The notes: generated by a model not told the origin, from the letters alone. Shown: positions 36,511 through 45,669, numbered from the stretch's first letter. The stretch is 64,000 nucleotides of DNA from Pontibacterium sp049603715 (GCA_049603715.1 JBMYSW010000001.1:1-64000); one strand, 5' to 3'. Translations and numbers: made by a program.

Positions 36511-39444
36511 ATGCATCAGGCAGGAGCCTTTCAGGATTATTTTACTATACGCCAACTAGTCTTTGTTAATAGTGCGGCCTATGCCTATACGGAGATTCGA
36601 GTGGATCAACATACGGCACTGTTTGGACGTAACAACCTAGGCAAAACATCTATGCTAAATGCTTTAAAGCTATTCTTATTGCCAGAAGAGAATTTCCGGC
36701 GCTGTGAGAAAAAATTCGGCTTTAAGGGAGCAAATGGCAATGAATACAATGGTCAGGAAAGCTATGGTTATTACTTTCCAGAAGACCACTCCTTCATCAT
36801 TTTAGAAGCTGAAAATGTGCACGGCACTTTCTGCCTGGTTCTCCATCGTGCTAACCGAGAGTTTAGCTATGGCCGTATGGCTGTGTCGTGTAAATACGAT
36901 ATGATACGGTCATTATTCTGGGATTTTAATAGTAATGAGAACGAGGGGTTGGGCGGCCCTCATGAGTCATTGTCTCTAAAATCGCTACTTTCAGAACTAA
37001 AGCGACTAGGGGGAGAGCAGTTTAGCGATATTAAAACGATAAAAGAGCGGCTGTTTTCTGAAAAGCCTCTAGATCCTTTACTTGGTCGATATTGCCTATT
37101 ACCTCTCAAGCAAGGGGGGACGGCCAGAGAGATAGAGGCTTGGCGCCAGTTGATTCATTTAGCGTTTGATATTAGTGCTCGGGATGATCAAACGTTGCCG
37201 AATGCCGTTGCCACTATCATAGAAGGCGAGAAGCAACGTGAAGCTGAACAGGTATCTATAGATTTTGATCAGATTCTAGGGGCGTACCGCAGCCTCAAGG
37301 AAGAAGGTGATCGACTACAGAAGCTTCAGAATCATCAGCCCACTTGGGAAGCGCTCGATAGCAACTATAAGAAATATGAACATGATTCTAAGCGGGCGGC
37401 TCAGCTTTATGTAAATGTAGAAGCCAATTTAAACCGGTCTTTGGGTCGGCTCACTCAAGCAGTGAACGATGGTAAAGAGAAGTACCAGGAGGTACACCGA
37501 AAGTTTGAGGGGAATCGAAAGCTTTTTCGCCAGAAGGAAGGTGAACTTAAAGATATATCTGGTCAGAAAAAACCCATTAACAGACAGGTAAAATCTACTC
37601 AGAACAGCCTCAAACGTATTGCAGAGATAGTCCGTGCGTACCCTGAAAGCTTTAGTAATGATCAGATTTTAGATGCGTTAGTTGGGTATCGTCAGGAGCT
37701 TAAGCAGGACATAGAGAGTTTACAGTCTGCTGAAGCTCGACAGCGACGTATGGAAAGTCTCATCAGGGAGAGCAGGCGGCTAAAGTCTGAAGAGGAAAGA
37801 TTGGGTCCTCTACTCGAAGGAGTTATACCAACATTGCTAGAGCGCGTTTCTAGCGACAGCGCGGCAGTGTTATATAGTATTAATCAAAAATTTTCACAGA
37901 TAAAGGTACAGCCATCAGACGAGAAGTTAGAAATTATCCAGCAGTTTTCGTCTCTCTTTGAAGAAGACGGAGGTAATCTCAGCTTCCTAAACGAAGCATT
38001 CCTTGATCTACCCTTTGTTCCTTTTGATGCACAGAAAAGTCGTATGGAGCTTAAGGCTAGGCTTGACGACATTCGTAAACAGCAACAACAGGCTGATAGG
38101 GAATTGACAGGCCTTAATGCACTGGGAAAACAGTCTTCAGGTGAATTAGAGCACCACCTCAGAGAGAAAAGAAAAGAAGTTGAACGCGTCAAGGAGGACG
38201 TGGAGTTAGTCAAAGCCTACACGACCCTTAAGTCACAAGCAGCCGATTCTCAGAATGAACTCCAGAGCCTTGAGCAACAATCCACGGCTCTTGGCCAGGA
38301 ATTAGATAAATTGAAAGGGAAGCATGATGTACTGAGTCGTGAGCTGACTGCCAAAGAGGATGCTTTTAAAGCCGATGAGGAAAAGAAAGTAGAAGTTGAT
38401 AGTCTTTTGTCGCAATTGGTCACTATTAAGGACGCGCATGCTCGAATTATCGACGCTTGGAAAGGCACACTTGAGCCAGAAAATATGGAGGTGGAGAATG
38501 GAACGGTAGATGCTCTGCGTGAACAAGCTCGATCTCTTCAGCAGCTCGGCGAAGAGGTCGTTGATTCTGCTTCAAAACTTCTTCAGGCGAACCTGCTGGA
38601 AGAGGGGGTAAGTGAAGGGTATCGGCAGTTAAGCTTTAAAGACGTCAAACATTACCGAAACCGATTTAGTAGGGAGTTTGATACGCTCGATGGACGTTGG
38701 TTGAATTACCGAGATCGTGTTGCCTCACACAATAAAGAGACATCCATAAAAATGGATGAGTTGAAAGGTGCTGCGAAGCAGATTCAGACCTTTAGTCATG
38801 AAATAAATAAGCAGTTTAAAGATTATCAGGTTTCGAATTTAGCAGAGGTTCAAGTTTGCCTAACGCTACATCCGCGATTCGAGCAGCTGCTAAAAGAGCT
38901 TGAAACAATTAATTTTTACACAGAGGAGCTGCATGATGCGAGGCTCTATAGCCGTTTGAATGACTTCTGCGAGGAGTTTTTTAAGAAACTCGCGAAAGGC
39001 GTGCCTACTTTGAGCATGGACCAAATTATCCAAAAAGTTTATTACCGCTATCGCTTGGAGGGACTTGAAACCTATGATGATAAGGAGCAGTCAAACGGTA
39101 CTACCAGTATGGTTAACAGTCTACTTCTATCTGTCTTGATTAAACGTTTGTTACGTAGCGATGCTCAAATTTGTATACCGCTTATTATGGATGAAATGGG
39201 GTCTTTGGATAGGGAAAACCTCAAGACAGCGACTCGTATCGCAGAAGAGCATGGGTTTGTTCTGTTCGGTGCCAGTCCCGATATCTCATCGGAAATAGTC
39301 CAGGCGGTGAAAAACTACGTGAACCTTGGTTCGTTTCGAGCGACTACAGCAAGTTATAACGGTCGACGTCGTGTTGTTTATCACAGTTATTGTGAGCGAC
39401 TTTTTAAGGAGCCGAATCAACCTGTGCCTGAGGTTGTTTCATGA
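36511..39444 (+). CDS. SMC/MukB-like ATPase, JetC/MksB-like
   Basis: 977 residues from ATG 36511, which has AAGGAT 7 nt upstream; a longer frame would run into the previous gene. The N-terminal head has Walker A GRNNLGKTS (residues 39-47) followed by LNALKLFLLPE. Long charged heptad-like helices fill about 270-830 with a break near 440-540, as in a coiled-coil arm with a small hinge. The C-terminal head has a variant ABC signature (SNGTTSMVNSLLLS), Walker B PLIMDE (D894, E895) and the D-loop GSLDREN. This is the layout of a compact SMC-like motor (MksB/JetC). Such motors extrude DNA loops and mark small circular DNA for cleavage. The next gene starts in an ATGA overlap. Confidence 0.8.
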   Translation: MHQAGAFQDYFTIRQLVFVNSAAYAYTEIRVDQHTALFGRNNLGKTSMLNALKLFLLPEENFRRCEKKFGFKGANGNEYNGQESYGYYFPEDHSFIILEAENVHGTFCLVLHRANREFSYGRMAVSCKYDMIRSLFWDFNSNENEGLGGPHESLSLKSLLSELKRLGGEQFSDIKTIKERLFSEKPLDPLLGRYCLLPLKQGGTAREIEAWRQLIHLAFDISARDDQTLPNAVATIIEGEKQREAEQVSIDFDQILGAYRSLKEEGDRLQKLQNHQPTWEALDSNYKKYEHDSKRAAQLYVNVEANLNRSLGRLTQAVNDGKEKYQEVHRKFEGNRKLFRQKEGELKDISGQKKPINRQVKSTQNSLKRIAEIVRAYPESFSNDQILDALVGYRQELKQDIESLQSAEARQRRMESLIRESRRLKSEEERLGPLLEGVIPTLLERVSSDSAAVLYSINQKFSQIKVQPSDEKLEIIQQFSSLFEEDGGNLSFLNEAFLDLPFVPFDAQKSRMELKARLDDIRKQQQQADRELTGLNALGKQSSGELEHHLREKRKEVERVKEDVELVKAYTTLKSQAADSQNELQSLEQQSTALGQELDKLKGKHDVLSRELTAKEDAFKADEEKKVEVDSLLSQLVTIKDAHARIIDAWKGTLEPENMEVENGTVDALREQARSLQQLGEEVVDSASKLLQANLLEEGVSEGYRQLSFKDVKHYRNRFSREFDTLDGRWLNYRDRVASHNKETSIKMDELKGAAKQIQTFSHEINKQFKDYQVSNLAEVQVCLTLHPRFEQLLKELETINFYTEELHDARLYSRLNDFCEEFFKKLAKGVPTLSMDQIIQKVYYRYRLEGLETYDDKEQSNGTTSMVNSLLLSVLIKRLLRSDAQICIPLIMDEMGSLDRENLKTATRIAEEHGFVLFGASPDISSEIVQAVKNYVNLGSFRATTASYNGRRRVVYHSYCERLFKEPNQPVPEVVS

Positions 39445-40838
39445 TCGTCTCCACTGATAAAACTCTCATTGCGATGATCGAAAAAAAAGATATTTTTTGG
39501 GACCTTATCGATTATCTAGATGAACAACAGGAAGGCCGCGAGGTTCCGCTTAGTTTTTATTACGAGCGTGTTCGCAAGGCAATTCAGTCTGTTGAACAGG
39601 AGAGAGACCAGAAAAGACTTAGACAAACCTTAGATATCGATAATTTGGCCCATTCTGGGCTACTTATGGAAGTGGATCGCCATCGATCTGTGATGGTATT
39701 TCAGCCTTTTGTAATAGAGATGTTTCGCCATTTTGATCGTAGCCGACTGCGAGAGCTATCCAGTGAACAACTTGAGGCTCTTCGCTCTGACCTCAACAAC
39801 AGCCTGAAGCGCCTACAAGAGTGTCGTATCCTTCAGGGGGACGAGGAATATGAACAGGTATTAGTGGTTCTTTTCGAAAGACTGAGAAATGCTCATGCCC
39901 GAATCAAACAAAATGTTCTCAGCCTTCAAGGGCAGGCTGACTACCTTTCGAAAGTTGTTGAGGAGCAGGATATTGCAGATCTCGAACAAACTCTGAACGC
40001 AAAAAAAGCGTTAGAGGAGATCAACCAAATCTATCAGAAGCATGTATTACCTACGCTTCAGTTTTTGAATGAACGAGAACATATCAAGACTGGATATCCA
40101 GCACTTACAGCGGTTGAAGAAATCGCGACAATACTGCAAAAAGCAGGAATGCCTTCAGTTAGCCAGCGAGTGCTTTATGCAAAAAATAGCATTCGAGCTT
40201 ATGCCAAAGACATCGAGGTGATAAGGAAAACCTTGGAACGTTATGTCCGCCAAAGTGCTAGACAACGGCACCAATATGACTGTATCGAAAGCGCTTTTAA
40301 TAAGATGAGAGAGCAAGTATTTACACTTTATGATGGAAAGCTCAACAGTAAGTACCTAGATAGCCGTTTAGATATATTTGAATATGGAAAGGTCTTTGCG
40401 GGTCTCAAAAAGCTACGCTTTGATGCTCGCCTCGAGTGGGGGGATATTAACCATACTCAGTGCTTTAACGAACATCTTCGAGTGGCTCTCCCGAGGCTAC
40501 AGAATAATCAGAAGTCGGGGGTGGCAGAGTTAGATAGCCAGGATGATAATCGCTATCAACAAGAGCAATTATTGATACGGAGGAAGTTAGATATCCAAGC
40601 TCTAATGGAGTCTTGTGAAATAATAGAAGGTGAGTCAGATGTTCACCATTACATTCATAACTACCTTGCCGAGAGGCTGAGTGGCTATGCATTACCAGAC
40701 CTGCTAGAAGGGTTAGGTTGGCTTCGCAGCCGTCTTGATACACCGTTAAAGCCACAGTTTTCGTTAAGCCGGATACATTACAAAGGGCAATGCCTTGAGT
40801 ATTTTCCTTTGGCCTTAGGAAGTGTCACTTATGATTAA
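39441..40838 (+). CDS. Kleisin-like subunit, MukF/MksF/JetA-like
   Basis: 465 residues, no membrane segment or catalytic motif. The N-terminal ~110 residues (DIFWDLIDYLDEQQEGREVPLSFYYERVRKAI...) look like a winged-helix dimerisation domain. A helical middle with long coiled-coil-like helices (about 110-330) follows, then a short C-terminal domain (about 385-465) that could be the SMC-head contact. This size and order fits the MukF/MksF/JetA kleisins. Identity rests on position between the SMC-like gene (4-nt overlap) and the KITE-like gene (8-nt overlap) as much as on sequence. Confidence 0.65.
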   Translation: MIVSTDKTLIAMIEKKDIFWDLIDYLDEQQEGREVPLSFYYERVRKAIQSVEQERDQKRLRQTLDIDNLAHSGLLMEVDRHRSVMVFQPFVIEMFRHFDRSRLRELSSEQLEALRSDLNNSLKRLQECRILQGDEEYEQVLVVLFERLRNAHARIKQNVLSLQGQADYLSKVVEEQDIADLEQTLNAKKALEEINQIYQKHVLPTLQFLNEREHIKTGYPALTAVEEIATILQKAGMPSVSQRVLYAKNSIRAYAKDIEVIRKTLERYVRQSARQRHQYDCIESAFNKMREQVFTLYDGKLNSKYLDSRLDIFEYGKVFAGLKKLRFDARLEWGDINHTQCFNEHLRVALPRLQNNQKSGVAELDSQDDNRYQQEQLLIRRKLDIQALMESCEIIEGESDVHHYIHNYLAERLSGYALPDLLEGLGWLRSRLDTPLKPQFSLSRIHYKGQCLEYFPLALGSVTYD

Positions 40839-41367
40839 TATGTTACTGAGTCAAAAAATATATCAAGAGTTGGTTAATGGCCGAGTGATTAATGAGGTCT
40901 CCTATTGCAGCGATGGGTCCTTGGAGCCTAATGACCTTTATGAGGAGTTGTTTAGAAACTACGATACTTACTATCGCGAACACTATGAGAGTATTGGCTA
41001 TGAACTTGTTCCCAGAAACGGCTTTATGTTTATTCGCTCGCTAGAGCGAAATGAGCTTTACAGTGAAGTCGCGATGAAAATTCAGTCCCTACTTATGGTG
41101 TTGGCGCGCGGTGTGCAAGAACTCGGTTATGAGTTTGCATTGCTTACGACTCATGACGCTGGTGTAAGCGATAAACTACTTGAGCAAATAGACACTGAGG
41201 AAAAACGCGACATTCTGAGGGCGTGTGGGCTCAAGGGAGGTTTAATTGATGAGTCTCGGAGAGTACTTGAAGCTAGGAATATTGCTTATCGCAACGCTAA
41301 AGGATGCTTAGTTTTATCGGTTGCTGGTAATGGTTTCTTTAATGAGGTTTTTGAGCAAAGTAGTTAG
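40831..41367 (+). CDS. KITE-like subunit, MukE/MksE/JetB-like
   Basis: 178 residues. Start ATG 40831 is chosen since TAGGAAG lies 8 nt before it; it overlaps the previous stop by 8 nt. The sequence has a winged-helix look: an N-terminal helix pair (SQKIYQELVNGRVINEV), a segment YYREHYESIGYELVPRNGFMFIRS of the type seen in MukE/JetB (a strand-wing-strand ending), a central hydrophobic helix and a second helix-strand unit at the C-terminus. Such dimers bind the kleisin and DNA. Last gene of the four-gene operon; no strong terminator follows. Confidence 0.65.
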   Translation: MINMLLSQKIYQELVNGRVINEVSYCSDGSLEPNDLYEELFRNYDTYYREHYESIGYELVPRNGFMFIRSLERNELYSEVAMKIQSLLMVLARGVQELGYEFALLTTHDAGVSDKLLEQIDTEEKRDILRACGLKGGLIDESRRVLEARNIAYRNAKGCLVLSVAGNGFFNEVFEQSS

Positions 41368-41511
41368 GTTTACAGCGGGAATAATTTTTGATCCCGTCGA
41401 GTACGGCTTTGCGGGCTATTTTGAAAGTATGAGCGCTTTAGGTCGGGGGATAGTGCCGGGACGCAAAGGGTGGCTTCAGTAACTCAAGCCAAGGAGAAGA
41501 ATAGTATAAAA

Positions 41512-41588
41512 TGGTGGGCCTTCCGGGACTTGAACCCAGGACCTGCCGATTATGAGTCGGATGCTCTAACCAACTGAGCTAAAGGCCC
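41512..41588 (-). tRNA. tRNA-Ile2 (anticodon CAU, lysidine-modified type)
   Basis: Full cloverleaf on the minus strand: acceptor GGGCCTT / AAGGCCC, D arm GCTC...GAGC, anticodon loop CTCATAA, T arm CTGGG-TTCAAGT-CCCGG, and encoded CCA. The anticodon CAU alone would suggest methionine. The C4-G69 and C5-G68 pairs that TilS needs to convert the wobble C to lysidine are both present, and the body resembles ileX/ileY rather than elongator tRNA-Met, so tRNA-Ile2 decoding AUA is preferred. The 27-43 position is a U-C mismatch. The 3' end faces the condensin-like operon. Confidence 0.85.
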
Positions 41589-41601
41589 CCAAAGCGCGCT
41601 C

Positions 41602-41631
41602 ATCATACACGGATCATATGAATCAACGCAA
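41602..41631 (-). promoter_or_regulatory. Probable promoter of the tRNA-Ile2 gene
   Basis: On the minus strand, TTGCGT and TATGAT are separated by 18 nt, followed by a GC-rich discriminator (GAGCGCGC), as is usual for stable-RNA promoters under stringent control. Confidence 0.45.
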
Positions 41632-41650
41632 GGTGTTGAAAACAAAGATT

Positions 41651-41678
41651 AAACGAAGGCTTAGTTAAGCCTTCGTTT
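41651..41678 (-). terminator. Terminator of rpoD
   Basis: Perfect 13-bp stem AAACGAAGGCTTA / TAAGCCTTCGTTT with a 2-nt centre, 25 bp after the rpoD stop; on the minus strand it ends in TTTAATC. Confidence 0.8.
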
Positions 41679-41702
41679 GGTCGTACGGTAGGGAAAAGTG
41701 CT

Positions 41703-43556
41703 TTATTCGTCTAGGAAGCTGCGCAGGTGCTCTGAGCGGCTTGGGTGACGAAGTTTGCGTAGGGCTTTTGCTTCGATCTGACGGATACGCTCACGGGTAA
41801 CGTCAAACTGCTTGCCCACTTCTTCTAGAGTGTGGTCGGTGTTCATGTCGATACCGAAGCGCATGCGAAGTACTTTAGACTCACGTGCGGTAAGGCCAGA
41901 AAGTACGTCTTTGGTTGCTTCGCGCAGACCTTCGTCAGTTGCAGAATCCACCGGTGACTCGATGGTCACGTCTTCGATAAAGTCGCCCAAGCTTGAGTCT
42001 TCGTCGTCGCCGATTGGGGTTTCCATCGAGATTGGCTCTTTCGCGATTTTAAGGACTTTGCGGATTTTATCTTCCGGCATGTCCATGCGCTCAGCCAGTT
42101 CTTCTGGTGATGCTTCGCGACCCATTTCTTGCAACATTTGACGTGAGATGCGGTTCAGCTTGTTGATCGTTTCGATCATGTGAACTGGGATACGAATCGT
42201 ACGTGCTTGGTCTGCAATAGAGCGGGTAATCGCCTGACGAATCCACCATGTGGCGTAGGTCGAGAACTTGTAACCACGACGGTATTCAAACTTGTCTACC
42301 GCTTTCATTAGGCCGATGTTGCCTTCCTGAATAAGGTCTAGGAACTGTAGGCCGCGGTTGGTGTACTTTTTAGCAATGGAGATAACCAAACGAAGGTTGG
42401 CTTCGACCATTTCTTTTTTGGCGCGACGTGCACGGGCTTCGCCGATCGACATGTCGCGGTTAATTTCTTTCAGCTCTACAAGGCTAAGGCCTGTTTGTAC
42501 TTCTACTTGCGCGAGTTTGCGTTGCGCACGTTTGAGCTCAATAAGGTTACGCTTGATAGCTGTTGCGTATGGCTCGCTTGAGTTTGCGATGCCTTCTAGC
42601 CATTCAAGGTTGGTTTCGTTACCTGGGAATTGCTCGATAAATAGCTTACGCGGCATTTTGGCTTTGTTGATACACATGCGCAAAATGATGCGTTCTTGCT
42701 GGCGAATATGAGCAATAACGTCGCGTACAGACAATACAAGCTCGTCGTAGTAACGTGGTGAAAGCTTGATTGGTGCAAACGCTTCGCCTAGGGCTGTCAG
42801 TGCAGTAATCGCCTGCTCTGAACCACGGCCGTATTTTTCGATGCTTTCTTGAGCAAGAACAAGTAGGGCTGCTACCGCTTCAAAGCGAATTTTCGCTTCT
42901 TCAGGGTCTGGGCCGCGTTCTTTCTCATCGTCATCGCTGCTGTCGTCATCAGAATCGTCTTCATCACCTTCGCTATCTTCTACGTCGGTTTCCTCTTCTT
43001 CGTCGGCAGCGGCTGGGCCAGCTGAAACCACGATATCGTCGTCGGCATCAATGTAGCCGCTGAAGATGTCGCTTAGGCGACCTTCTTGCTCAACCGTGTT
43101 GTGGTAGGCCTCAAGAATGGTTTCGACACAGCCAGGGAAACACGCAAGCGCGCTCATGACTTCGCGAATACCTTCTTCGATGCGCTTAGCGATTTTGATT
43201 TCGCCTTCGCGTGTTAGCAGCTCTACGGTACCCATTTCGCGCATGTACATACGCACTGGGTCAGTGGTGCGACCTGCATCAGACTCTACAGCCGCGAGTG
43301 CGGCAACGGCATCGTCATCGGTGGTGTCGGTGCTGGAGTCACCCTCGGTCATAAGCAGGGTTTCGGCATCAGGTGCTTCTTCAGAAACACTGATGCCCAT
43401 GTCGTTGATCATTCGAATGATGTCTTCGACCTGATCGGGATCGGCAATATCTTCAGGAAGGTGATCATTAACTTCCGCATAGGTAAGGTAGCCTTGCTCT
43501 TTACCGCGTGCGATGAGTTCCTTAAGACGTGACTGTTGCGTAGACTTATCGGACAT
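41703..43556 (-). CDS. rpoD: RpoD, RNA polymerase sigma-70 factor
   Basis: 617 residues. Region 1.1 at the N-terminus, region 1.2 (DPVRMYMREMGTVELLTREGEI), a very acidic stretch in the non-conserved region (about 185-215), region 2 (GLQFLDLIQEGNIGLMKAVDKF, TYATWWIRQAI), region 3, and region 4.2 (TRERIRQIEAKALRKLRHP) are all visible. This is the principal sigma factor for housekeeping promoters. Last gene of the rpsU-yqeY-dnaG-rpoD block, with 185 bp to dnaG that probably hold its own promoter. Confidence 0.98.
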   Translation of the reverse strand: MSDKSTQQSRLKELIARGKEQGYLTYAEVNDHLPEDIADPDQVEDIIRMINDMGISVSEEAPDAETLLMTEGDSSTDTTDDDAVAALAAVESDAGRTTDPVRMYMREMGTVELLTREGEIKIAKRIEEGIREVMSALACFPGCVETILEAYHNTVEQEGRLSDIFSGYIDADDDIVVSAGPAAADEEEETDVEDSEGDEDDSDDDSSDDDEKERGPDPEEAKIRFEAVAALLVLAQESIEKYGRGSEQAITALTALGEAFAPIKLSPRYYDELVLSVRDVIAHIRQQERIILRMCINKAKMPRKLFIEQFPGNETNLEWLEGIANSSEPYATAIKRNLIELKRAQRKLAQVEVQTGLSLVELKEINRDMSIGEARARRAKKEMVEANLRLVISIAKKYTNRGLQFLDLIQEGNIGLMKAVDKFEYRRGYKFSTYATWWIRQAITRSIADQARTIRIPVHMIETINKLNRISRQMLQEMGREASPEELAERMDMPEDKIRKVLKIAKEPISMETPIGDDEDSSLGDFIEDVTIESPVDSATDEGLREATKDVLSGLTARESKVLRMRFGIDMNTDHTLEEVGKQFDVTRERIRQIEAKALRKLRHPSRSEHLRSFLDE

Positions 43557-43741
43557 GGGACCCCAAATGGATGACCAGAGTGTTGAAAAATGAGCCCTAT
43601 ATTATAACCATCAAGCGATATTTTGGCTACCAAGAACAGAATGAAATCTGGTAGTTATCGCGATTTGATGAGTTGTAAGATGAATGTCAAAGGGCTTGTT
43701 AATACCCTTTAGATGGGGGCGCAGTGGGATTTTTCAAGAAA

Positions 43742-45616
43742 TTATTTATTCAGCAAGAGTTGCATTAGCTCGGCGCGGTCTTCGGGCGAGAGCGGGTTTT
43801 GCTTTTTGAGTTGCTCGATGCGCTCAGAACGGCGCTCGGACTCAAGGCGCGCAATGCCGTCTTGGAGTATTTTTTGGGCGCTTTCAAACGAGTGACTTAA
43901 CTCGCTCGATTGAATAACGCTGAGCTGTTCTGCGAGATGGCGGTGCTGCTCACTTTCTTGCCAGTCAATAAGCATGGTGCTCAATGAGTGGTTTGGGTGG
44001 GCGTTAAGGTAGTGGAACATTTCGCTCAGCAGGGCGTAATCGGTTTCTGCGCATTCCGACAGTGCGTTAGGTAACTGAGTGGTTCGCGCTAAACTTGGGT
44101 GCTGTATCAGCAACGAAACCAAGCGGCCAATCATTTTGGCGCTGCTGCGCTGTGTGGCGCGGGAGCGGCTGCTAGATACTGCGCTTGTGCTATCAGGATA
44201 GTCAGCGAAGTTGGGCATATCGCTTGGTTCGTAGTCACCATAGTCGGGCGGTGGCATGTCATCGATCGGAGGTGATGGCTCAAAGCTAGCCTCGTTTTCT
44301 GGTACCGGAAGAGGTGCTGCTACGGGAGCGCTATCAAACTGGTAGCCCGTGATATTGCTAATTTCGTCACTAAATAGCTGACGTAAAATTGGCGCTTGAA
44401 TGCTGTCGATATAGGGTTTGGTATTGGCAGCAAAACGCGCTCGACCATCAATGGAATTGAGGTTGAGGTCTTGCTTTTGTCGCTCAATAAAAAAGTCGGC
44501 CAAGCTTTTGGCTTGTTGGCTTAAGCGCTCTTCAAACGCGGCTTGTCCTTCTTTGCGAACCAAACTATCTGGGTCTTCGCCGTCAGGCAAAAACAAAAAC
44601 TTAATGCTTTGGCCGTCTTGTATGGCGGGTAGGGCGATATTGAGCGCTCGTTCGGCGGCTTGTCGACCGGCGGCGTCACCGTCAAAGCAAAAAACAATTT
44701 CGTTAACGGTTTTAAACAGCTTTTCGAGGTGGTCTTTGGTTGCTGCTGTGCCAAGTGTCGCAACAGCATAAGTAATGCCGTATTGAGCAAGACCAATAAC
44801 ATCCATATAACCTTCCACAATCAAATAGCGCTCTAAGCGACTGTTGAGCTGGCGTGCTTCGTAAAGGCCGTAAAGCTCTTTGCCTTTGTGAAAGGTATTG
44901 GTTTCGGGTGAGTTAAGGTACTTGGGCTTTTCGTCGCCCAACACGCGGCCACCAAAGCCAATGACACGACCGCGAGTATCCTTAATTGGAAACATAATGC
45001 GGTGACGAAAGCGGTCGTAGTAACGGTCTTTTTCTTCGTTATGGATCGCGAGGCCCGAAAGCTCAGCTTCTTTTTTTGAAAACGACTTTTTCTCTACCAG
45101 TTCGTCCAGTAGGTTGCTCCAGCCGCTAGGCGCAAAACCAATTTCGTATACTTTGGCGATTTGGCCAGTGAGTCCACGTGACTTTAAGTAGTTAACGGCT
45201 TGGTCGCGCTCTTTACTCTCACGCAGCTGTTGGCAATAAAACTGTTTGGCTTCGTCGAGAATGGATAGGCTTTTTTGCTTGGCTTTGCGATGGGCTTCGG
45301 CTTCGGGCGATTCTTCGCGGGGCACTTCCATGCCTGCATGGCGGGCAAGGTATTCAACCGCTTGTGGAAACTCTAAACGGTCGTAGGCCATCATAAACCC
45401 AAGGGCATTACCGCCAGCACCACAGCCAAAGCAGTAGTAAAATTGCTTTTCTTGGTTAGCCGTAAACGAAGGGGTTTTTTCTTGGTGAAAAGGGCAAAGG
45501 CCTGAGTAGTTTTTGCCGGTGCGTTTTAGCTTGTCGACGCGGCCATCTAATATGTCGATGATGTTAACGCGAGCTAACAAATCGTCGATAAAAGATTGAG
45601 GGATTTTTCCTGCCAT
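43742..45616 (-). CDS. dnaG: DnaG, primase
   Basis: 624 residues. N-terminal zinc-binding CHC2 domain with C41, H44, C62 and C65 (CPFHQEKTPSF ... YYCFGCG), the RNA polymerase domain with the TOPRIM core (VEGYMDV and FDGDAAGRQAA), a low-complexity linker (about 425-480) and a C-terminal DnaB-binding helical domain (about 490-624). It makes the RNA primers for replication. The gene is cotranscribed in the classic macromolecular synthesis order. Confidence 0.97.
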   Translation of the reverse strand: MAGKIPQSFIDDLLARVNIIDILDGRVDKLKRTGKNYSGLCPFHQEKTPSFTANQEKQFYYCFGCGAGGNALGFMMAYDRLEFPQAVEYLARHAGMEVPREESPEAEAHRKAKQKSLSILDEAKQFYCQQLRESKERDQAVNYLKSRGLTGQIAKVYEIGFAPSGWSNLLDELVEKKSFSKKEAELSGLAIHNEEKDRYYDRFRHRIMFPIKDTRGRVIGFGGRVLGDEKPKYLNSPETNTFHKGKELYGLYEARQLNSRLERYLIVEGYMDVIGLAQYGITYAVATLGTAATKDHLEKLFKTVNEIVFCFDGDAAGRQAAERALNIALPAIQDGQSIKFLFLPDGEDPDSLVRKEGQAAFEERLSQQAKSLADFFIERQKQDLNLNSIDGRARFAANTKPYIDSIQAPILRQLFSDEISNITGYQFDSAPVAAPLPVPENEASFEPSPPIDDMPPPDYGDYEPSDMPNFADYPDSTSAVSSSRSRATQRSSAKMIGRLVSLLIQHPSLARTTQLPNALSECAETDYALLSEMFHYLNAHPNHSLSTMLIDWQESEQHRHLAEQLSVIQSSELSHSFESAQKILQDGIARLESERRSERIEQLKKQNPLSPEDRAELMQLLLNK

Positions 45617-45669
45617 GGGTGCGCCTAATGCAAAACTAAAAAAGAATACGAAAACGCGTTCGTATCAGT

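Noticed and set aside
35524..41420. 8-bp direct repeat GGGCTATT at 35524-35531 and 41413-41420 flanking the condensin-like operon, as possible att or target-site repeats
   Set aside because: Too short to stand out from chance in ~400 bp of flanking DNA, and it does not overlap the tRNA 3' end.
41455..41475. GGGACGCAAAGG, which resembles the core of a GEMM-I (cyclic di-GMP) riboswitch
   Set aside because: The first half of the aptamer (GCAxAGGGCAAACC and the GAAA-capped helix) is absent, and the segment lies downstream of the operon on that strand, not before a gene.
41512..41588. Reading the CAU tRNA as tRNA-Met
   Set aside because: C4-G69 and C5-G68 pairs and overall similarity to ileX/ileY support the lysidine-type tRNA-Ile2; initiator features (three G-C pairs in the anticodon stem) are also absent.
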